Source of the DNA: Lutraria lutraria
Lineage: Eukaryota; Mollusca; Bivalvia; Venerida; Mactridae
Reading direction: 5' to 3'
DNA length: 64,000 bases
Assembly (NCBI GenBank): GCA_964023205.1
Contig: OZ026848.1
Span: 4,144,501-4,208,500 of the forward strand
Numbering within the stretch: the stretch's first letter is position 1; every line of letters begins with the position of its first letter. A program made the translations under genes and the position numbers. Shown here one piece after another: positions 1 through 11,660 of the stretch. The notes beneath the pieces are model-generated. The model saw nothing but the letters and a program-made list of their open reading frames with translations. It had not been told where the DNA came from and ran no database searches.

Positions 1-254
1 GTGTTTTTAAAGGTCTTCCGAACAATTTACTATTTTACCTAATATTAGAATTTACATGCAACATTTTAAGCGCACCATGTGAGTCATTGTTCCATGTTAG
101 TCAAATATTGTTCAGGAGCAAAATGTCCTACTTGGAATAATATTATAATTATCTTTGATACCAACATGGTAGCTAAGCTTAACATATCGTAAAGATTAAC
201 CCAGTAAACTGGTGTGATTGTTAATCGTAATATCAAGAATTGTGCATTATATAG
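1..254. other. No recognisable feature
   Basis: AT-rich unique-looking sequence with stops in every frame. I see no gene, RNA gene or repeat. Confidence 0.6.
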
Positions 255-396
255 AGAATATTAAATGAGTGTGGATTCCGTATTGAATTTATTAAACTGA
301 ACGAGTTGTATAAAACAGCATGAAGCGAGCCTTTGTATTTTATTCAACGAGTTCAATGAATTGAAGACGACGGAATCTACACGAATTTAATATTCT
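255..396. mobile_element. 142-bp palindromic mini-element (MITE-like)
   Basis: The ends are inverted copies of each other: 27 bp at 255-281 (starting AGAATATTAAAT, ending GGATTCCGT) pairs with 370-396 with only a few mismatches. The interior is also partly self-complementary around a GAACGAGTTG-like motif, so the whole element could fold into one long hairpin. It has no coding capacity. I cannot define a target-site duplication or a superfamily. It could also be a stand-alone inverted repeat of other origin. Confidence 0.55.
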
Positions 397-657
397 TTTT
401 ATCACATACCTTGAAAATACGGCGAAAACCAACATACCTGTTCGACATTGCTACTAATAACAAAATAGTGACACATGCGTAATAAGGCTTTTTAATCAGG
501 AGCACAAAAATAGTCATGATAATTATTATGAAACATCATAAATAATAAATGTGTGAACATATCTAACGATGTGAACAGTATCTTTGCTTACTCAAATTGT
601 CAAAATCAATTCAACATTACTCCTGTGAAGTTATAATTTTGAAAAACATGTACCAAT
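397..657. other. No recognisable feature
   Basis: AT-rich sequence between two small inverted-repeat structures. Nothing further seen. Confidence 0.55.
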
Positions 658-717
658 CAATTTCTATGCTTCATCAAGTTTTCGTGACGTCATGAACTTG
701 ATGCAGCATAGAAATTG
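658..717. repeat. 60-nt near-perfect hairpin
   Basis: Arms of 23 nt at 658-680 and 695-717 are complementary with a single mismatch. They are separated by a 14-nt loop that contains the palindrome TGACGTCA (685-692). The size and stem length resemble a short pre-miRNA, but a miniature inverted-repeat element is at least as likely. The sequence gives no evidence of transcription. Confidence 0.6.
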
Positions 718-767
718 CTTATAATAATATTATGTATGTATAAATCTCCATAATTTTCCATTCAGGC

Positions 768-960
768 TTTCTGATAATGGGTCGTGGGTTCGAGCCCAGC
801 TACCGACCATGTCTCTTTATGTGAGAAAGTAGGCAGATGCTTACGGAGGATGGGATTCTACTACTGATTCCTCCCAGGAACGATGGTTATGTGAACTGTC
901 CACCTCATATGACTCGTGACTTTTGTAAAGGGGTGTGAAACTCAAACAAACAAACAAATC
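768..960 (+). mobile_element. tRNA-derived SINE, family S2, 5'-truncated copy
   Basis: It opens in the T-arm/B-box part of a tRNA-like head (GGGTTCGAGCCC), continues through a unique body and ends in a (CAAA)4 tail at about 943-959. The body (GTGAGAAAG, AACTGTCCACCTCATATGACT) matches, in reverse complement, the copy at 59876-60105, which still has its head. It is non-autonomous: the family pattern is Pol III transcription with mobilisation by a partner LINE. The 5' part of the head is missing or too diverged to see. Confidence 0.75.
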
Positions 961-1875
961 CCGCCAGGTTTTAATTGAAAAGCATTCAAGATCTGACCTG
1001 TTGTGTGTGACCAAGCGTTGCATAAAATGGAAACTGCATGCAAAAGTTATATCAATTGTAATTCAAATACCGCTTTCTTTGGGGTTCATTTTCAGAATTA
1101 TATTCAGTTTCAGGAATAAAGCCCATTTTAATAACACTAAGAGCAAGATGAAAAACGTTGTTGATTGTTTTTTACGACCGGTTTAAATTGATTTCTTTCT
1201 TCAGCGCATTGTCGAAATCACATCTGTCAATCAGTAAAATTATAACCTTACGCGTTTGCGTTGGTGGACTTCTTCTAGCTTTTTAGTGCCGTTTACTACT
1301 TTTCCTTTGTCAGATTTCCCTCTTATAGTTTTCTACATTTAATTGTCTTTTTACGTATTTGTGTGCACCATGCTGAATTTTTCCTAAGCTCTAAGTTTTA
1401 GGGTAATAATTGATATTTAATTGTGAGCAATAAAAGTGATATCTATGAAATTGTAATGGCGCAGAATGGTTAGCATAAACATGGCACTATTGGCGATGTC
1501 GTATTTTAAAAGCGTATCAAAATGTATCGCCTTTACACGTTGTGATTCATCAGTCAAACATGTTAGCAGACGTTGATAATGAATTTTACCTAAATTGGAG
1601 ATACTGTCCTTAGATGTTTTGAACTAATAAACGTTGTTTTATACAAGCCATGCTTTATATTGTTAATGGGTAACACCGGTTAATTAAAAGGATTTACATA
1701 ACTTAGCGTCTTGTGTCTGTATCTATTGTTTGCTTCAGATTTTACGCCAACAGGACGATTCCAGATTTCAATCTTCCGTGTTTCTTATATATAAATATTA
1801 CTTAGCTATGAAGAATTTCTAAACAATTACATAATCTGCAACTTTACTCATCACCGATTTTTCATTTGTCATTGT
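961..1875. other. No recognisable feature
   Basis: AT-rich sequence with only short spurious open frames. No repeat recognised. Confidence 0.55.
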
Positions 1876-1996
1876 CGCATTAAAAAACTATGAGCGGGCC
1901 AACACCATCTAGATCGGTTAGAATTTTAGCCTCAGAATATTCTTCGGTATGGCCACGCTCGCTTCTCTACGCTCCGCTCATGCACGTTTTTCATTC
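1876..1996. repeat. Imperfect ~120-bp inverted repeat
   Basis: Outer arms of about 20 nt (CGCATTAAAAAACTATGAGC on the left, GCTCATGCACGTTTTTCATT on the right) are imperfectly complementary. The spacer near the right arm contains CTTCTCTACGCTCCGCTC. The layout is similar to the structure at 58555-58637, but I could not show that they belong to one family. Probably a decayed palindromic mini-element. Confidence 0.35.
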
Positions 1997-2471
1997 CAAA
2001 GTATTATTTAATAAAGTTTAACCAATACGAAGATGCTCACCAATACATAGATAGAACCGTCTCGTTGTTATTGATGCTTTCTTCTTGCACATAGCATGAC
2101 GCCCCAAATATTATAAAACAATACAGATCTTTATCGTTCGGCAATAAATCATTTTCACTTAACCGCTGCGCTCAATATCTACCGATGTAGCTCAGACATA
2201 TACTTATATCAGCTGTAGGGTTTCCCAGTTTTGGAGACCAGAGAGTTTATGCAGACTCTGGTCGATGCATAAGCAGTGTGGGGAATCCACGTGACCTAGT
2301 GACGTCACAATGTAATCGTTACAAGCGCTTTTTCTGTCAATTGAATTAGGAAAACATCACATAAGTGCTTTATTTTTCGTTTTCCTCTAAAGCCACCTAA
2401 CTGTTGCAACTCCTTACATAAAGGGCTACCTCCGGTTCAGAATTTTGTCACTGAAGGCCCTCTACCATTTA
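1997..2471. other. No gene; small inverted repeat and a CRE-like palindrome
   Basis: Contains an 8-bp inverted repeat (GACCAGAG with CTCTGGTC, about 2240-2265) and a TGACGTCA palindrome at 2300-2307. Nothing else recognised. Confidence 0.5.
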
Positions 2472-2559
2472 CTTTTCTTGTCTAAACCGTTTTCTAAATT
2501 TTTCTTGTAAAAATAACGTTCATTTTCATAACACTGTCAAACGGTTTGGACAAGAAAAG
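2472..2559. repeat. Inverted repeat with 21-bp arms
   Basis: The arm CTTTTCTTGTCTAAACCGTTT at the left is complementary to 2539-2559 with one mismatch, separated by about 46 nt. Likely a small MITE or a chance-preserved palindrome. No protein product expected. Confidence 0.55.
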
Positions 2560-3011
2560 CAAAAAAATATTTCCACCTACTAGCCCTAGTTGTTTCGGTC
2601 TAATTAACCTAATTGCTAATTACTATTTTATAGTCTTGTGGTTTCTTGTAAACAAATCAAGAACGCAGAAACACAAGGTCACTTTTCAACGCGCTCGAAT
2701 TCTTCTGGAAACCTTTCGTGTATCTGTGAACTTAGCGTTTTAGAAACAGCATTGTTGGCATTTATATCTCGACAGCGATTTTATCTGAAGTTTATGTCTC
2801 GAAGGATCTGATATATAAATCAACACCTTTCAAACTAACATAAAATCTATCCGTTTGAAACAATAAAATCTACAGGCGTGTCCTTTTTGCACGGAATTTA
2901 TCTTTTATTTCAACAAATAATTTCTTATCTTGAAAAATAATGCCCTAAAACAAATGTATTATTTATTCATTTTATATCACATTCCTTGGCAGTTATTGTT
3001 TAAATATACTT
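2560..3011. other. No recognisable feature
   Basis: A short open frame of about 65 codons on the plus strand lies here. It has no recognisable protein motif and is not supported as a gene. Confidence 0.5.
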
Positions 3012-3105
3012 TACAGTCAAACCTGAGCGCAAAGATCACCCATAGTAAAGACATAATATGACCTTTATTGACAGGTGGTCTTTATTCTGAGGCATTTGTT
3101 TGATT
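3012..3105 (+). mobile_element. MITE family B, truncated copy
   Basis: It starts with TTACAGTCAAACCTG and contains the family phrases GACCTTTATTGACAGGTGG and TCTTTATTCTGAGG. It matches the left half of the longer copies at 53636, 54007 and 58789. The right terminal repeat (GGTTTGACT) is missing. TA-flanked CAGT termini suggest a Tc1/mariner-type non-autonomous element; this is inference from the ends only. Confidence 0.65.
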
Positions 3106-3469
3106 ACACATGATTTGTTCAAGACATTTAAGATATAGAAACACAACATAATCAAATTTACATGGATCAACAATAAAGATAATTATGATATATATATATA
3201 TGAGTAGCCGATTTTTACTGCTGATACAGTTCGCATGTCGTAAATTCTATACACTTATGTTATGTTTAGCGTTCACTACTGTTTAACATTGCATCTTAAC
3301 CTGGTCTATGTTCGAACAATAAGATACACACACTGTATAAATACAAAAATAACTTAAACCCACAAGGAGCTATAAACAACATCAAAACGTTCATTTCGGA
3401 TAACATTGATACCTGCTACTTAAAATTTCGACTACATTTACGAGTAGTTCCTACACACGTACACTTTTC
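3106..3469. other. No recognisable feature
   Basis: AT-rich, with a short (TA)n run near 3189-3201. Nothing else seen. Confidence 0.5.
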
Positions 3470-3522
3470 GGTTCCTGGTCCTAATTCGAACATACAGCAG
3501 TGAAAGGCAATTGATTACTTGT
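3470..3522 (-). mobile_element. SINE head fragment
   Basis: On the minus strand the stretch around GTATGTTCGAATTAGGACC matches the T-arm region of the better preserved SINE head at 51890-51970 (GTATGTTCGAATCCTAACCGG). Only about 50 bp of tRNA-like sequence is recognisable, and neither body nor tail was found. Confidence 0.45.
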
Positions 3523-4861
3523 CGTGCGGTATGTCAACTACAACAGAACATCAAATATTCAAAGTTAGCAGGAATGGGAGCCAGTATTCGGTCAAGATGG
3601 ACATTATAAGTCATGCATTTTCTTAGTAATAAAAAACTGGCAAGGCTCATATTTACAGGACAGAAAAAAACTTTATAAAATCTCTCTTATTCAAATCAAC
3701 TCATAATATGCTCTAAAACTCTTTCCCGTGGATCATTAATAATTGTACATCCTTTAATTCGGAATAAATGAACCGTAAGCAAGCAAGATTTGGCCTGTCT
3801 ATTTAGATTTCAATAAGCTTTGGTTCATGGCGATAAACAAATTTACTCTTCGTGTGCCCTTTTTAGTGACTACATGTCAGTTGATTAATTTATGCACACT
3901 TGGCTATAAATCAACGATTCTTCCAATGTATGTCAATACTTTATAGCACAGGGCTCATAGCTATATAAAGTTAATTGGTGTTGTTTATTTTATCTGACTC
4001 CATGTCGACAGTTAGATGATTATATAATCAGCGTGGAAACAATTGAACAGTGATCAGCGAGTCTTTCTTCGTGAAAGTTTTATTTGAAGTTACTGTAATT
4101 ATCTCGGTCCGCATTAAGCATAAAATGGCGCAGATAAAAACATGGACAAGCTTCAATGATTTCATAACAATGTGACATCGTCCGAGAAGAGTTTTGTAGG
4201 ATAATAACTTGAGACATTACCATAAACTAACAGCGTATAAGAAAGTAGAAGCTTAGGCGTATGCTTACAAGAAATTATACGTATAAAACATTCTTTACTT
4301 AGAATTTCGATTAATATATAATAAAAACATTTTTTTCTTATTGTAATTTGCTTTATGATGTGGCGAGCTACTCAAAGGTTTTAGATTGAAACAAATTAAA
4401 CTACACCAATATTTAAATGTATGAAAGTATCAGCAACATAATAAGTAGACGCTATTTGTACGCCATTTTACATGCTTCACAAAAGCTTCACTTTTTATCA
4501 AGGGCCTCCGCTGTGAGTTTGAATTCGACTTGGGACCAGATTAATTTCACACGTGGAGTTCGAAGTAAAATCCAAATGAAAAACAAATTCTCTTTCTTAT
4601 CGAACTCAGCAGTACGATTATTCAGCTGTTTCTTTTTTTATCTTAGGTCGATAACGAAGCTAACTAGGATAAATGAAGACGGGCAATCTGAATGATTGAT
4701 AAACCTGTATCTGGTTACAAAATAATGCACTCATAAACGAGCATCGACCCCCCATTTTTCGCTTAAAATGTTTATGATTTATTGTCATATGCTATGATCA
4801 TGCAAAGTTTTAAAAAAAATTCTCTCTATACGTTTTCATTTTGCCTACGTCACGGATGCGC
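3523..4861. other. No gene; one possible B-box-like stretch
   Basis: Mostly unique AT-rich sequence. At about 4503-4560 the words GAGTTTGAATTC and CAGATTAATTTCACA resemble those at 36095-36125, possibly decayed ends of a further SINE type. The 92-codon open frame over 4417-4695 has no recognisable domain. Confidence 0.4.
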
Positions 4862-4915
4862 ACAGTGATTTGAAGTCCGCGAGCTTAAGCACTCGACCAC
4901 GGAGTTGGTCCAAAA
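4862..4915 (-). mobile_element. SINE head fragment, family S2
   Basis: Read on the minus strand it gives CTCCGTGGTCGAGTG, then a GGACTTCAAATCACTGTG block. This is the same tRNA-like 5' end as the S2 copy at 59876-60105 (CTCCGTGGTCGAGTG, GACTTCAAATCACTG). Only the head is present. Confidence 0.6.
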
Positions 4916-6204
4916 GTAATACTTACTTTATATATGTACCGACGGTAGCCCAATACACCTTTGTACCGTTGTAAATCTACAATGCTCCTATACATTATTT
5001 ACCTTTGAAAGTTTTAAAGTCTGGTGTTAGTGAATATCTTAAACATGATTTTTTATTAAAGATCGTGATAAACTTATTCTTATCAGTGACTTGTATAGGT
5101 TTTATATAAACAAACAGCCTACAAACCGAGCGGTTACTAAGTAGTAATTCGTGTTGAAGCATTAAAACAGAATACAATTGTACTCAATAACAGGCGGACA
5201 TCTCCTTACATAAAAAAAACAAACAACACATTGTTTTGTAGTTATCAAGTCTAATTCTAAACAGGTGAAACGGTTTCTCTACGAAGATGAAAATATGTGT
5301 TTTTGTCAATTATTTATGAGTGGGATCAAAACATAACAAGAACAGAACTTTATTTAAGACGTGAACATTTTAAAAGAAACGTAACTTACATTTTTAATGC
5401 CTTGCTCACAGTCGTACAGTATGCATTTGTAAATTATATATTAAGGTAATTAAGTAATTGTAATAATAAAAAAGACAATATATAATCATTTCGTTTACGT
5501 ACATGAGAATGAAAATACAATGTAAATTCACAGATAATCTAGTGGAACATCGTATACATTCAAAAATAATAATAGACTACGTATGTAAATGCATTGTACT
5601 ATGAAATATGTAACACATCATTCGTGTGTAATCTCCTGTTGTTCTTATTAGGTTAACGAAAACTAGAATATGATGCAATTTTGCATTACAGAGCTAAATT
5701 AAACATTACATTTGTTGGTCATATTTTTTCATGAAACCGAGAAATTTATACATACTATTAATGTACACTGTAGGTAATAAAATCATTATTATAAGTCATG
5801 CACGATTAGCGTATCTCGGAATATACAGGAGAATAATGATAAATGATACTCATCCTTAATATTGCGTGCATTACAAATTTGACATTACCATTGTTAATAA
5901 CAATACATTTATCCATGTACAACCATGTTGAATACATTATAATGGAAACTTTAAAACATGTTTTTTTTATAAAACAACTGCAATTCTCGTTTCTGGGAAA
6001 GACATCAAATTCAGAAAATAAAGAATTGTAATGTTTACTATCTGTGAATTGAACAATTTATTTTATCTTGGTTATATTTACTTGTGGGAATTTTAATGGA
6101 AATTTGGTGCAGATAAGTGAAACTGCTGAATATGTTTATATTAGTTTCATCTTCAAAGCAAGAGGGAATAACAAAATAGGAGATGAATGCAACATGAATT
6201 CTGG
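4916..6204. other. No recognisable feature
   Basis: Very AT-rich sequence of about 1.3 kb with short unrelated open frames on both strands. No repeat family seen in this window has a copy here. Confidence 0.55.
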
Positions 6205-6262
6205 TCTCTGACTAGTGATCGCTATCCCCATACCGTGATGAGTTCGAAGCCCTTCTAGACCT
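6205..6262 (+). mobile_element. Possible SINE head fragment
   Basis: TCTCTGACTAGTGATCGCT followed by GAGTTCGAAGCCC resembles the anticodon-arm to T-arm part of the molluscan tRNA-like SINE head. There is no recognisable body. It may be a decayed copy next to the MITE that starts at 6298. Confidence 0.4.
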
Positions 6263-6297
6263 TAAAATTTTGTGTTCGTTCTGTGTTTTATACCAGC

Positions 6298-6686
6298 ATT
6301 GAAGTCCCATAATCATATAAATTTATAGGTCGTAATAGTTTCTGTTTGTTCTATAATAGAGGAATCCGGTGTGTTTTTCTCCCATGCGTACTTTATAGCA
6401 AGAAAAAATGTTTCCAAAACCACTTTGATCGTATTTTTTGCAATATCATTGAAATAAATACTTTTTATAGAACAGCTGTGTTTTACAGCAGTTATATTAT
6501 GCACACAGCATGAAGTGACGTCACACGCTCTATATATTTCAAGTTTACAAAAGCAAAATTCATAGTGAAACGAGTGTTTTTAGAAGAAAAAGTGCTTGTT
6601 TCGTCAGTAATAATTATCTTGGGATAATATTAGCAATTGTTTTTTTTGCATTTATTTTTTATAGCAAAAAGCTAATTGGGATTTAA
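6298..6686 (+). mobile_element. MITE family C (TTAA-flanked), near full-length copy
   Basis: About 390 bp. The ends are inverted: GAAGTCCCATAA at the left and CTAATTGGGATTTAA at the right. Other copies show TTAA at both ends (17677, 36890, 42554). The interior has shared blocks: GAGGAATCCGGTGTG, TATAGCAAGAAAAAATG, GTGACGTCAC and GCTTGTTTCGTC. No coding capacity. TTAA duplication with short inverted ends points to a piggyBac-type partner, though Kolobok-type elements also use TTAA. Confidence 0.75.
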
Positions 6687-8711
6687 AGCTTAAATAATCA
6701 CCTAATCAACATAAAACGAAAATAATTAAATAAGAAAAATGATAACTGCTGCTGCAACCAATGGTCATATTCAACATTTTTAATTAGTTTTGGAAACAGT
6801 TGTGCGGGTCATGCATGGATTGCACCAGTCTCTGATTAAAATCTGATTTGGTCGAGCCTGGTGATTATTGAATTTTATAATAGATCGTGGTATGCTATTT
6901 TGAATCCATTCGGCTACTTAATTGAAATATCCTTTTTGTTACCTTCATGTCTCCAACATTAAGGGGAAGTACAATTGGGTCTGCAGTTTAAATGCAAAAT
7001 TATCCACGCCTGTTAAATGAACATAGTACCTGTAATTAAGACTTAATTATTGAATAGTCCGAAATGTTTGTACCACAAAGCATTGGGAAATTAAGTAGTG
7101 ACGCATGTATTGGTGCTATCTTTGCAATTTAAAATGTCTGTCTTACTGATTAATTATCTTATTTGATATTGCTTTGCTAATTCTAATACCGGCTCGCCTC
7201 AGCGAATCTGTATTACGTTAGGATTTTACTGCAAAACCAAAACAACATGAACACACATAGAACAACGAACGTTCAGAAATTAAGGACTAACTTGGATTTC
7301 AGCTTATTATAACTAAAAAGCCGAATATCAAATATGACGTATCTGCGAAGTCGGGCTTACGAAGCCTAAAATTTACCATATTTGGCAGCCAACTAAACGC
7401 CGGAATCCGGAATAGTAATATAACGCAAAATCGTCGTTGAAACGTAAAGATGTCATAAAATCAAAGCACTGACGGTACTTTGGTTCCAATCGGGAATCAC
7501 GAATACTGCATACTGCGCTTGAGCTCGACTGAGTAATACTTGCAACAGAAATTTTCTAACTTGGAACACAAGTGATAAATAGCATGAACCAAAAACATAG
7601 TGTAGAATCGCGTTTAACTCGAGACTTTTTCGTCTCAATTGGCGTATTTCGGTTTACACTGAAGTTTCCCGCGAAACAAACCGAAACAATTAGACGAAGG
7701 AGAAACGCAATTTCTGCACAACAATGTTCTGCCCATGCCTCCACCTCTCCTGAAAATATGAACGAACTGAGTCGCTTTCAATCTTTTTTAAAAGCTAACC
7801 ATATAAAGTTACTTCGCTTCTGCGAGCCAGCCGTGATAAATTAAGTCTGAAATTTGACAGTTGCAAATTTGTTAAGCTGAGAAAACACATATCTTGTAAT
7901 TAGTTAAACTCGCCCCTAAATATGTTCGTACTTTTTGCTCCAAAAACATGATCGGTCGCGAAACCGGAAAAAGGTTTATTTTGTCTGATCTTTTAAGTGT
8001 ATCAAATGTCTATTGGGATTAAATGTGCCATATTTCTAAGCGAATACTCTCAATCGAGAAATATACCACACTGATGTCTAAATGATGAAGATTTCATCTT
8101 TAACGTGTACAATTTAATGTAGGAAATTAAGGTATTTAGCGTGCTAAAGATACACCCAGACAGAACGATGAAAATATTAACTGTGAACGTACTAATAGGA
8201 TATTTTTTTTATTTTCGACGTGTCATGTTAGCCAACATAAATACCTCTTAAAACTTCTAAAGCTGACGGGCCAATGGTTTCAAGATGTGTCTGAAGTACA
8301 TTTCGATGTCTCATTGCAAAAGGTTGAGGGCTGTCCGGCATCTTGTGATAGACACAAACATAATCTTGCCATATATGTTATATATGTTCCTACGCATGAA
8401 CAATAAGGCTTTTAATGTTAAAAAAAAACAACGTTCTGTATCTACATATGTTAGTGTTCTTGACTTTACCAAAACACCTGATTTAACTGCAAAGTTTGTT
8501 TTTTGTTTAACGGCAGATTCGACAGCTATGATAATTTCAGGGCCGCCACAGAGCATTGCCTGCTTTCAGTGTTTATTAGTTGGCTTATCGGGAAAGTTGT
8601 CCCCCTTGAAAATCGACTGTTTTGGGATATCGATGACATGGCGGTGACAGGTGCTCTATATAGAGTTATAGATGAAGTATTTAATTAACCTGTATTTACT
8701 TTATTATTATT
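6687..8711. other. No gene recognised
   Basis: About 2 kb of AT-rich sequence. A 120-codon open frame at 8285-8647 (plus) overlaps an 81-codon frame on the opposite strand. Neither shows a domain, and an opposing open frame argues against coding. No repeat recognised. Confidence 0.5.
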
Positions 8712-8995
8712 ATTGAAAGCTGGTAATGAAGAAGGGAGATAAGCAGGGAGAAAAGGGCTTTGTACCCTCCCTCACTAATATTTCTAATAGTTTTTCCTTG
8801 TTCTTAATCATACCAGTTGTATAGCCCTGAAAAAACGCCTTGTCCGTTTCAGGTGAATTAATACAGTGCTTGGGTCGTTTGTTGGGTTGGGAACACTGAA
8901 AAAAATCGTCCTTGAAAAATGGAAAGGCGGAGAAAGATTCGAACCCTTGAACCTTTCGATTAGTAGTTCCGCGCATTACTACTATAACAACGATC
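8712..8995 (-). mobile_element. tRNA-derived SINE, family S1, diverged copy
   Basis: On the minus strand it begins with a tRNA-like head (GTAATGCGCGGAACTACTAA, then GGGTTCGAATC). It continues with body words shared with the copies at 19551 and 61030: TTTTCAGTGTTCCCA, ACCCAAGCACTGT and GGAAAAACT. The three-way match is patchy but collinear, so this is an older copy. The 118-codon open frame here is a by-product of the SINE. Confidence 0.6.
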
Positions 8996-9067
8996 AACTT
9001 ATACACCTGATTAACGGCATTGTTAGTAAACATCAACGACACTGTATTACAACTAAATTTCAACATA

Positions 9068-9240
9068 TCTAAAGCAGTCCTCTTTTGGGCAACTACCCCC
9101 CTTCAACAACAGCATGAATTTTCCCCACGATTTCATTCAAATATTAATGTAATCTCCCTCGCGCAAAAAACCCTCAACAACAACATAATTGTGTTACTCA
9201 CAAAGCTATTGCTTTTGAGATGTTGCCATGTACTTTCGCT
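9068..9240 (-). mobile_element. MITE family A, degenerate copy
   Basis: Family words are present in reverse orientation: GCAGTCCTCTTTTGGGCAAC, TTCAACAACAGCATGA, TCAACAACAACATAATTGTG and GAGATGTTGCCATGTACT. The terminal CAGT sequences are decayed. It was identified by similarity to copies at 45780, 46136 and 49756. Confidence 0.5.
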
Positions 9241-10080
9241 TCCACGCATGATATTCTTAGTGAACAAGAGCTTTCCATATTTAACCAAGTTCAAGTAATG
9301 CACTGATATGCATCACTGATACACAATAGAGATTATGGTTCACAAAGATAACAGCATCAGCTGTCAAACGAGGTGACATAAATGCATGAAATAGCTTAAC
9401 CAACACAATCTGTAACTACGGAAAGATGTCATGTTTTAAAACTGAACATCAGGGGAATATCACCAGTATGCGGGCTATCAAAGTAGAACTAGTGCATTAC
9501 ATACAAATTATAGGTGCAGTGTATTTCCAATAATCATACTGCGATATATGTATTGTTCTTTATACTGGTTCCATTTTAAATTTCTATTAAATCATAGTTT
9601 ATTTATTTATAACCGGAAAAGTCGCAAAATGGCTCGGGCTGTTGGTGTGACAAACATCATGGATACGTTTTCAACGTATTTAATTATACACTGGGTCAAT
9701 CTTGCAAGGACCGCTAATTGTACAGTTAATATATTCTGAAGACTACAATCATAAACTTTTGTATTACTTAACTCTTTTCCATCAAGCTCCCGAACACGTA
9801 TCACTTATTCTAGCGACATTCTATCGCTACTAGTACTCGTGTATTCTCGAATTGGTTCAGTTCATTCATGATTTTTACAACACCGTTATGAAATAGTCAA
9901 CAAAAGATAAAACTATAATCTAATAATTATGTTCATTATATCCGTCATGAACATTCAAGTACACTTTCATTTGCCATTGAATCATGTGCATATGTTTGTT
10001 ATATTGTTCACTATATATGGACCTAATTATTATGCTGCACTTGCATGCAAAAGTCAGATTATAACCTGTGTAACAAAATG
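9241..10080. other. No recognisable feature
   Basis: AT-rich unique-looking sequence. Nothing further seen. Confidence 0.55.
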
Positions 10081-10088
10081 ATAATAAT

Positions 10089-10164
10089 ATCACAACAATT
10101 TAAACAAGCGTTCGAAGGTGTGATATCACAATTTAAACAAGCGTTCGAATGTGTGTTATCATGT
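10089..10164. repeat. Two-copy tandem repeat, ~35 bp
   Basis: Two adjacent copies of a unit containing CAATTTAAACAAGCGTTCGA, preceded by ATATCACA. The copies differ by a three-base indel and a few substitutions. Likely a local slippage duplication. Confidence 0.75.
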
Positions 10165-10734
10165 CATATTCAAATCACACCATAATTCATGTGATATAAA
10201 TTTGTTGCTAATAGCTTCACATGCCATGTTATTGTCGATCTTATTTAATCACTAACTGTCAGTGACTGTCATAAAATCAACTTAATTGAACCTAATTACA
10301 TTGTCTAGTATTGATTAAACCCATATCCAGAAAAAAGTGTTGCACATTAATTGTGTCACTTAGTAGTTAATTGGCCTTATCTTTATTTTCAGGAGCTACG
10401 TTCTACTTCCTACTTGATTGATTAGTTTGTTATTAACGTCATCACGTGGTTTCAGCTGAAGTGAAATAAATAACCGTTGATCTATTTGTTCCATGTGCTG
10501 AAGTTATCGAAGAAATAATCATGTCAATGTTATATATATATTTATAGTTTGCTACAGTTTCCAGTTCTTTTCACATAGACATATAGGGAAAATGACAACT
10601 CTTTCGTGATCTTTTTTTTAAAAAACTTTGCATGATCATAGCGTATTATAATAGAAACATTTTAAGCGAAACAATGGGGTTTGACGAACTTTTTTTGAGT
10701 TATCTGTCCTTGAATTTGATTTCTTGACTTATTT
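10165..10734. other. No recognisable feature
   Basis: AT-rich sequence between a small tandem duplication and the LINE remnant. Confidence 0.5.
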
Positions 10735-11590
10735 TGGGTCAAATCAAGGGCAATTGAGGTAGACTGGTGCTTGTAACTCTAATGACTGTTCCAGGATGAT
10801 GCTAAGGGTTGCGTTCTGGTCTATCCAGCTCTGAAGCCTGCTTGTCCGTCCCTTAAGTTGTTGTTCACTGCCGTTTTCATTCTCTCGAGTAATATTCTAG
10901 TGAGGACTTTACTGGTTATTGACAGAAATTGGATGCTTCTCCAATTCTAGCAGTCTCCCAAGTTTCCTTTCTGTGGAAGTTTAACGATATATTCCGTCTT
11001 CTATTCAGTTGGTATTGTTTTCTTCTCCCAAATGTCCCGAATCAGTCCTTGCATCATTTGCAAAGTCTGCCAACGTCAGCTCGCGGTCTGAGCCTGCATC
11101 TGCGTCTTTTTATGATCTAACATCTTCCATGGTTCCTCGCCATCGCCATGAGATATGGTCAATCTGTTTCTGTGTTGAATGATCTGGTGATGTTCATGCT
11201 TCTTGGTGGATCTTATGTGGGAATATCGTACCCCAATTGCAAAGTCATTCTGACCACAGAAGTCTGCAAATAGCTCCTCGTTCTCGTTCATCTCTCCCTT
11301 CCCCATAACAAATTATTTTTCTGTGTTGTCAGATCCAAGCTTGGCATTCATATCCCCTATAACCAAAACTATGTCTCTATCGGGTACCATGTCCATCACC
11401 CCTTGCAGTTGTCTGTAGAAGTCGTCTTTCACTTGTTGGTCGTCCACATTCGTTGGAGCATAGCATTGTAATATCATGGTGAATTTCTGGAATTCGGATT
11501 CGAAGCGGGTTATGATTATCCGTTCACTTACTGGCTCCCACTCCACGAGACTCTTGCTGCCTTGTTTGGTGAGCATGAACCCGAAGTTGA
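10735..11590 (-). pseudogene. Broken non-LTR retrotransposon: endonuclease plus reverse transcriptase remnant
   Basis: Read on the minus strand. The 5' part (11576 to about 11076) encodes an apurinic-type endonuclease (EEP fold): CYAPTN and GDMNAKLG are the motifs expected for LINE endonucleases, followed by GEMNENEELFADFC. One in-frame stop (11313-11315) separates them, and at least one frameshift follows. After about 11045 come reverse-transcriptase N-terminal motifs: EKKTIPTE, VKLPQKG, then a block ending NLRDGQAGFRAG, with several stops. The linker between endonuclease and RT is largely missing, so the copy is internally deleted as well as truncated at both ends; the catalytic YADD-type motif is absent. 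The family is the one often annotated as 'craniofacial development protein 2-like'. I do not assign a clade. It cannot be active. Confidence 0.85.
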
Positions 11591-11660
11591 AGTACTACAT
11601 TTGTATTATAATATCTAGATAAATTCAGTTAAAATATATAACATGTTTGCTCATGTTTTT
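11591..11660. other. Short AT-rich spacer
   Basis: Separates the LINE remnant from the tandem-cored element. No feature. Confidence 0.5.

Noticed and set aside
8285..8647. 120-codon plus-strand open frame
   Set aside because: An 81-codon open frame faces it on the other strand, no motif is recognisable and there are no splice or neighbour signals to support a gene.
8710..9066. 118-codon minus-strand open frame
   Set aside because: It overlaps a SINE S1 copy with a tRNA-like head; no domain is visible.
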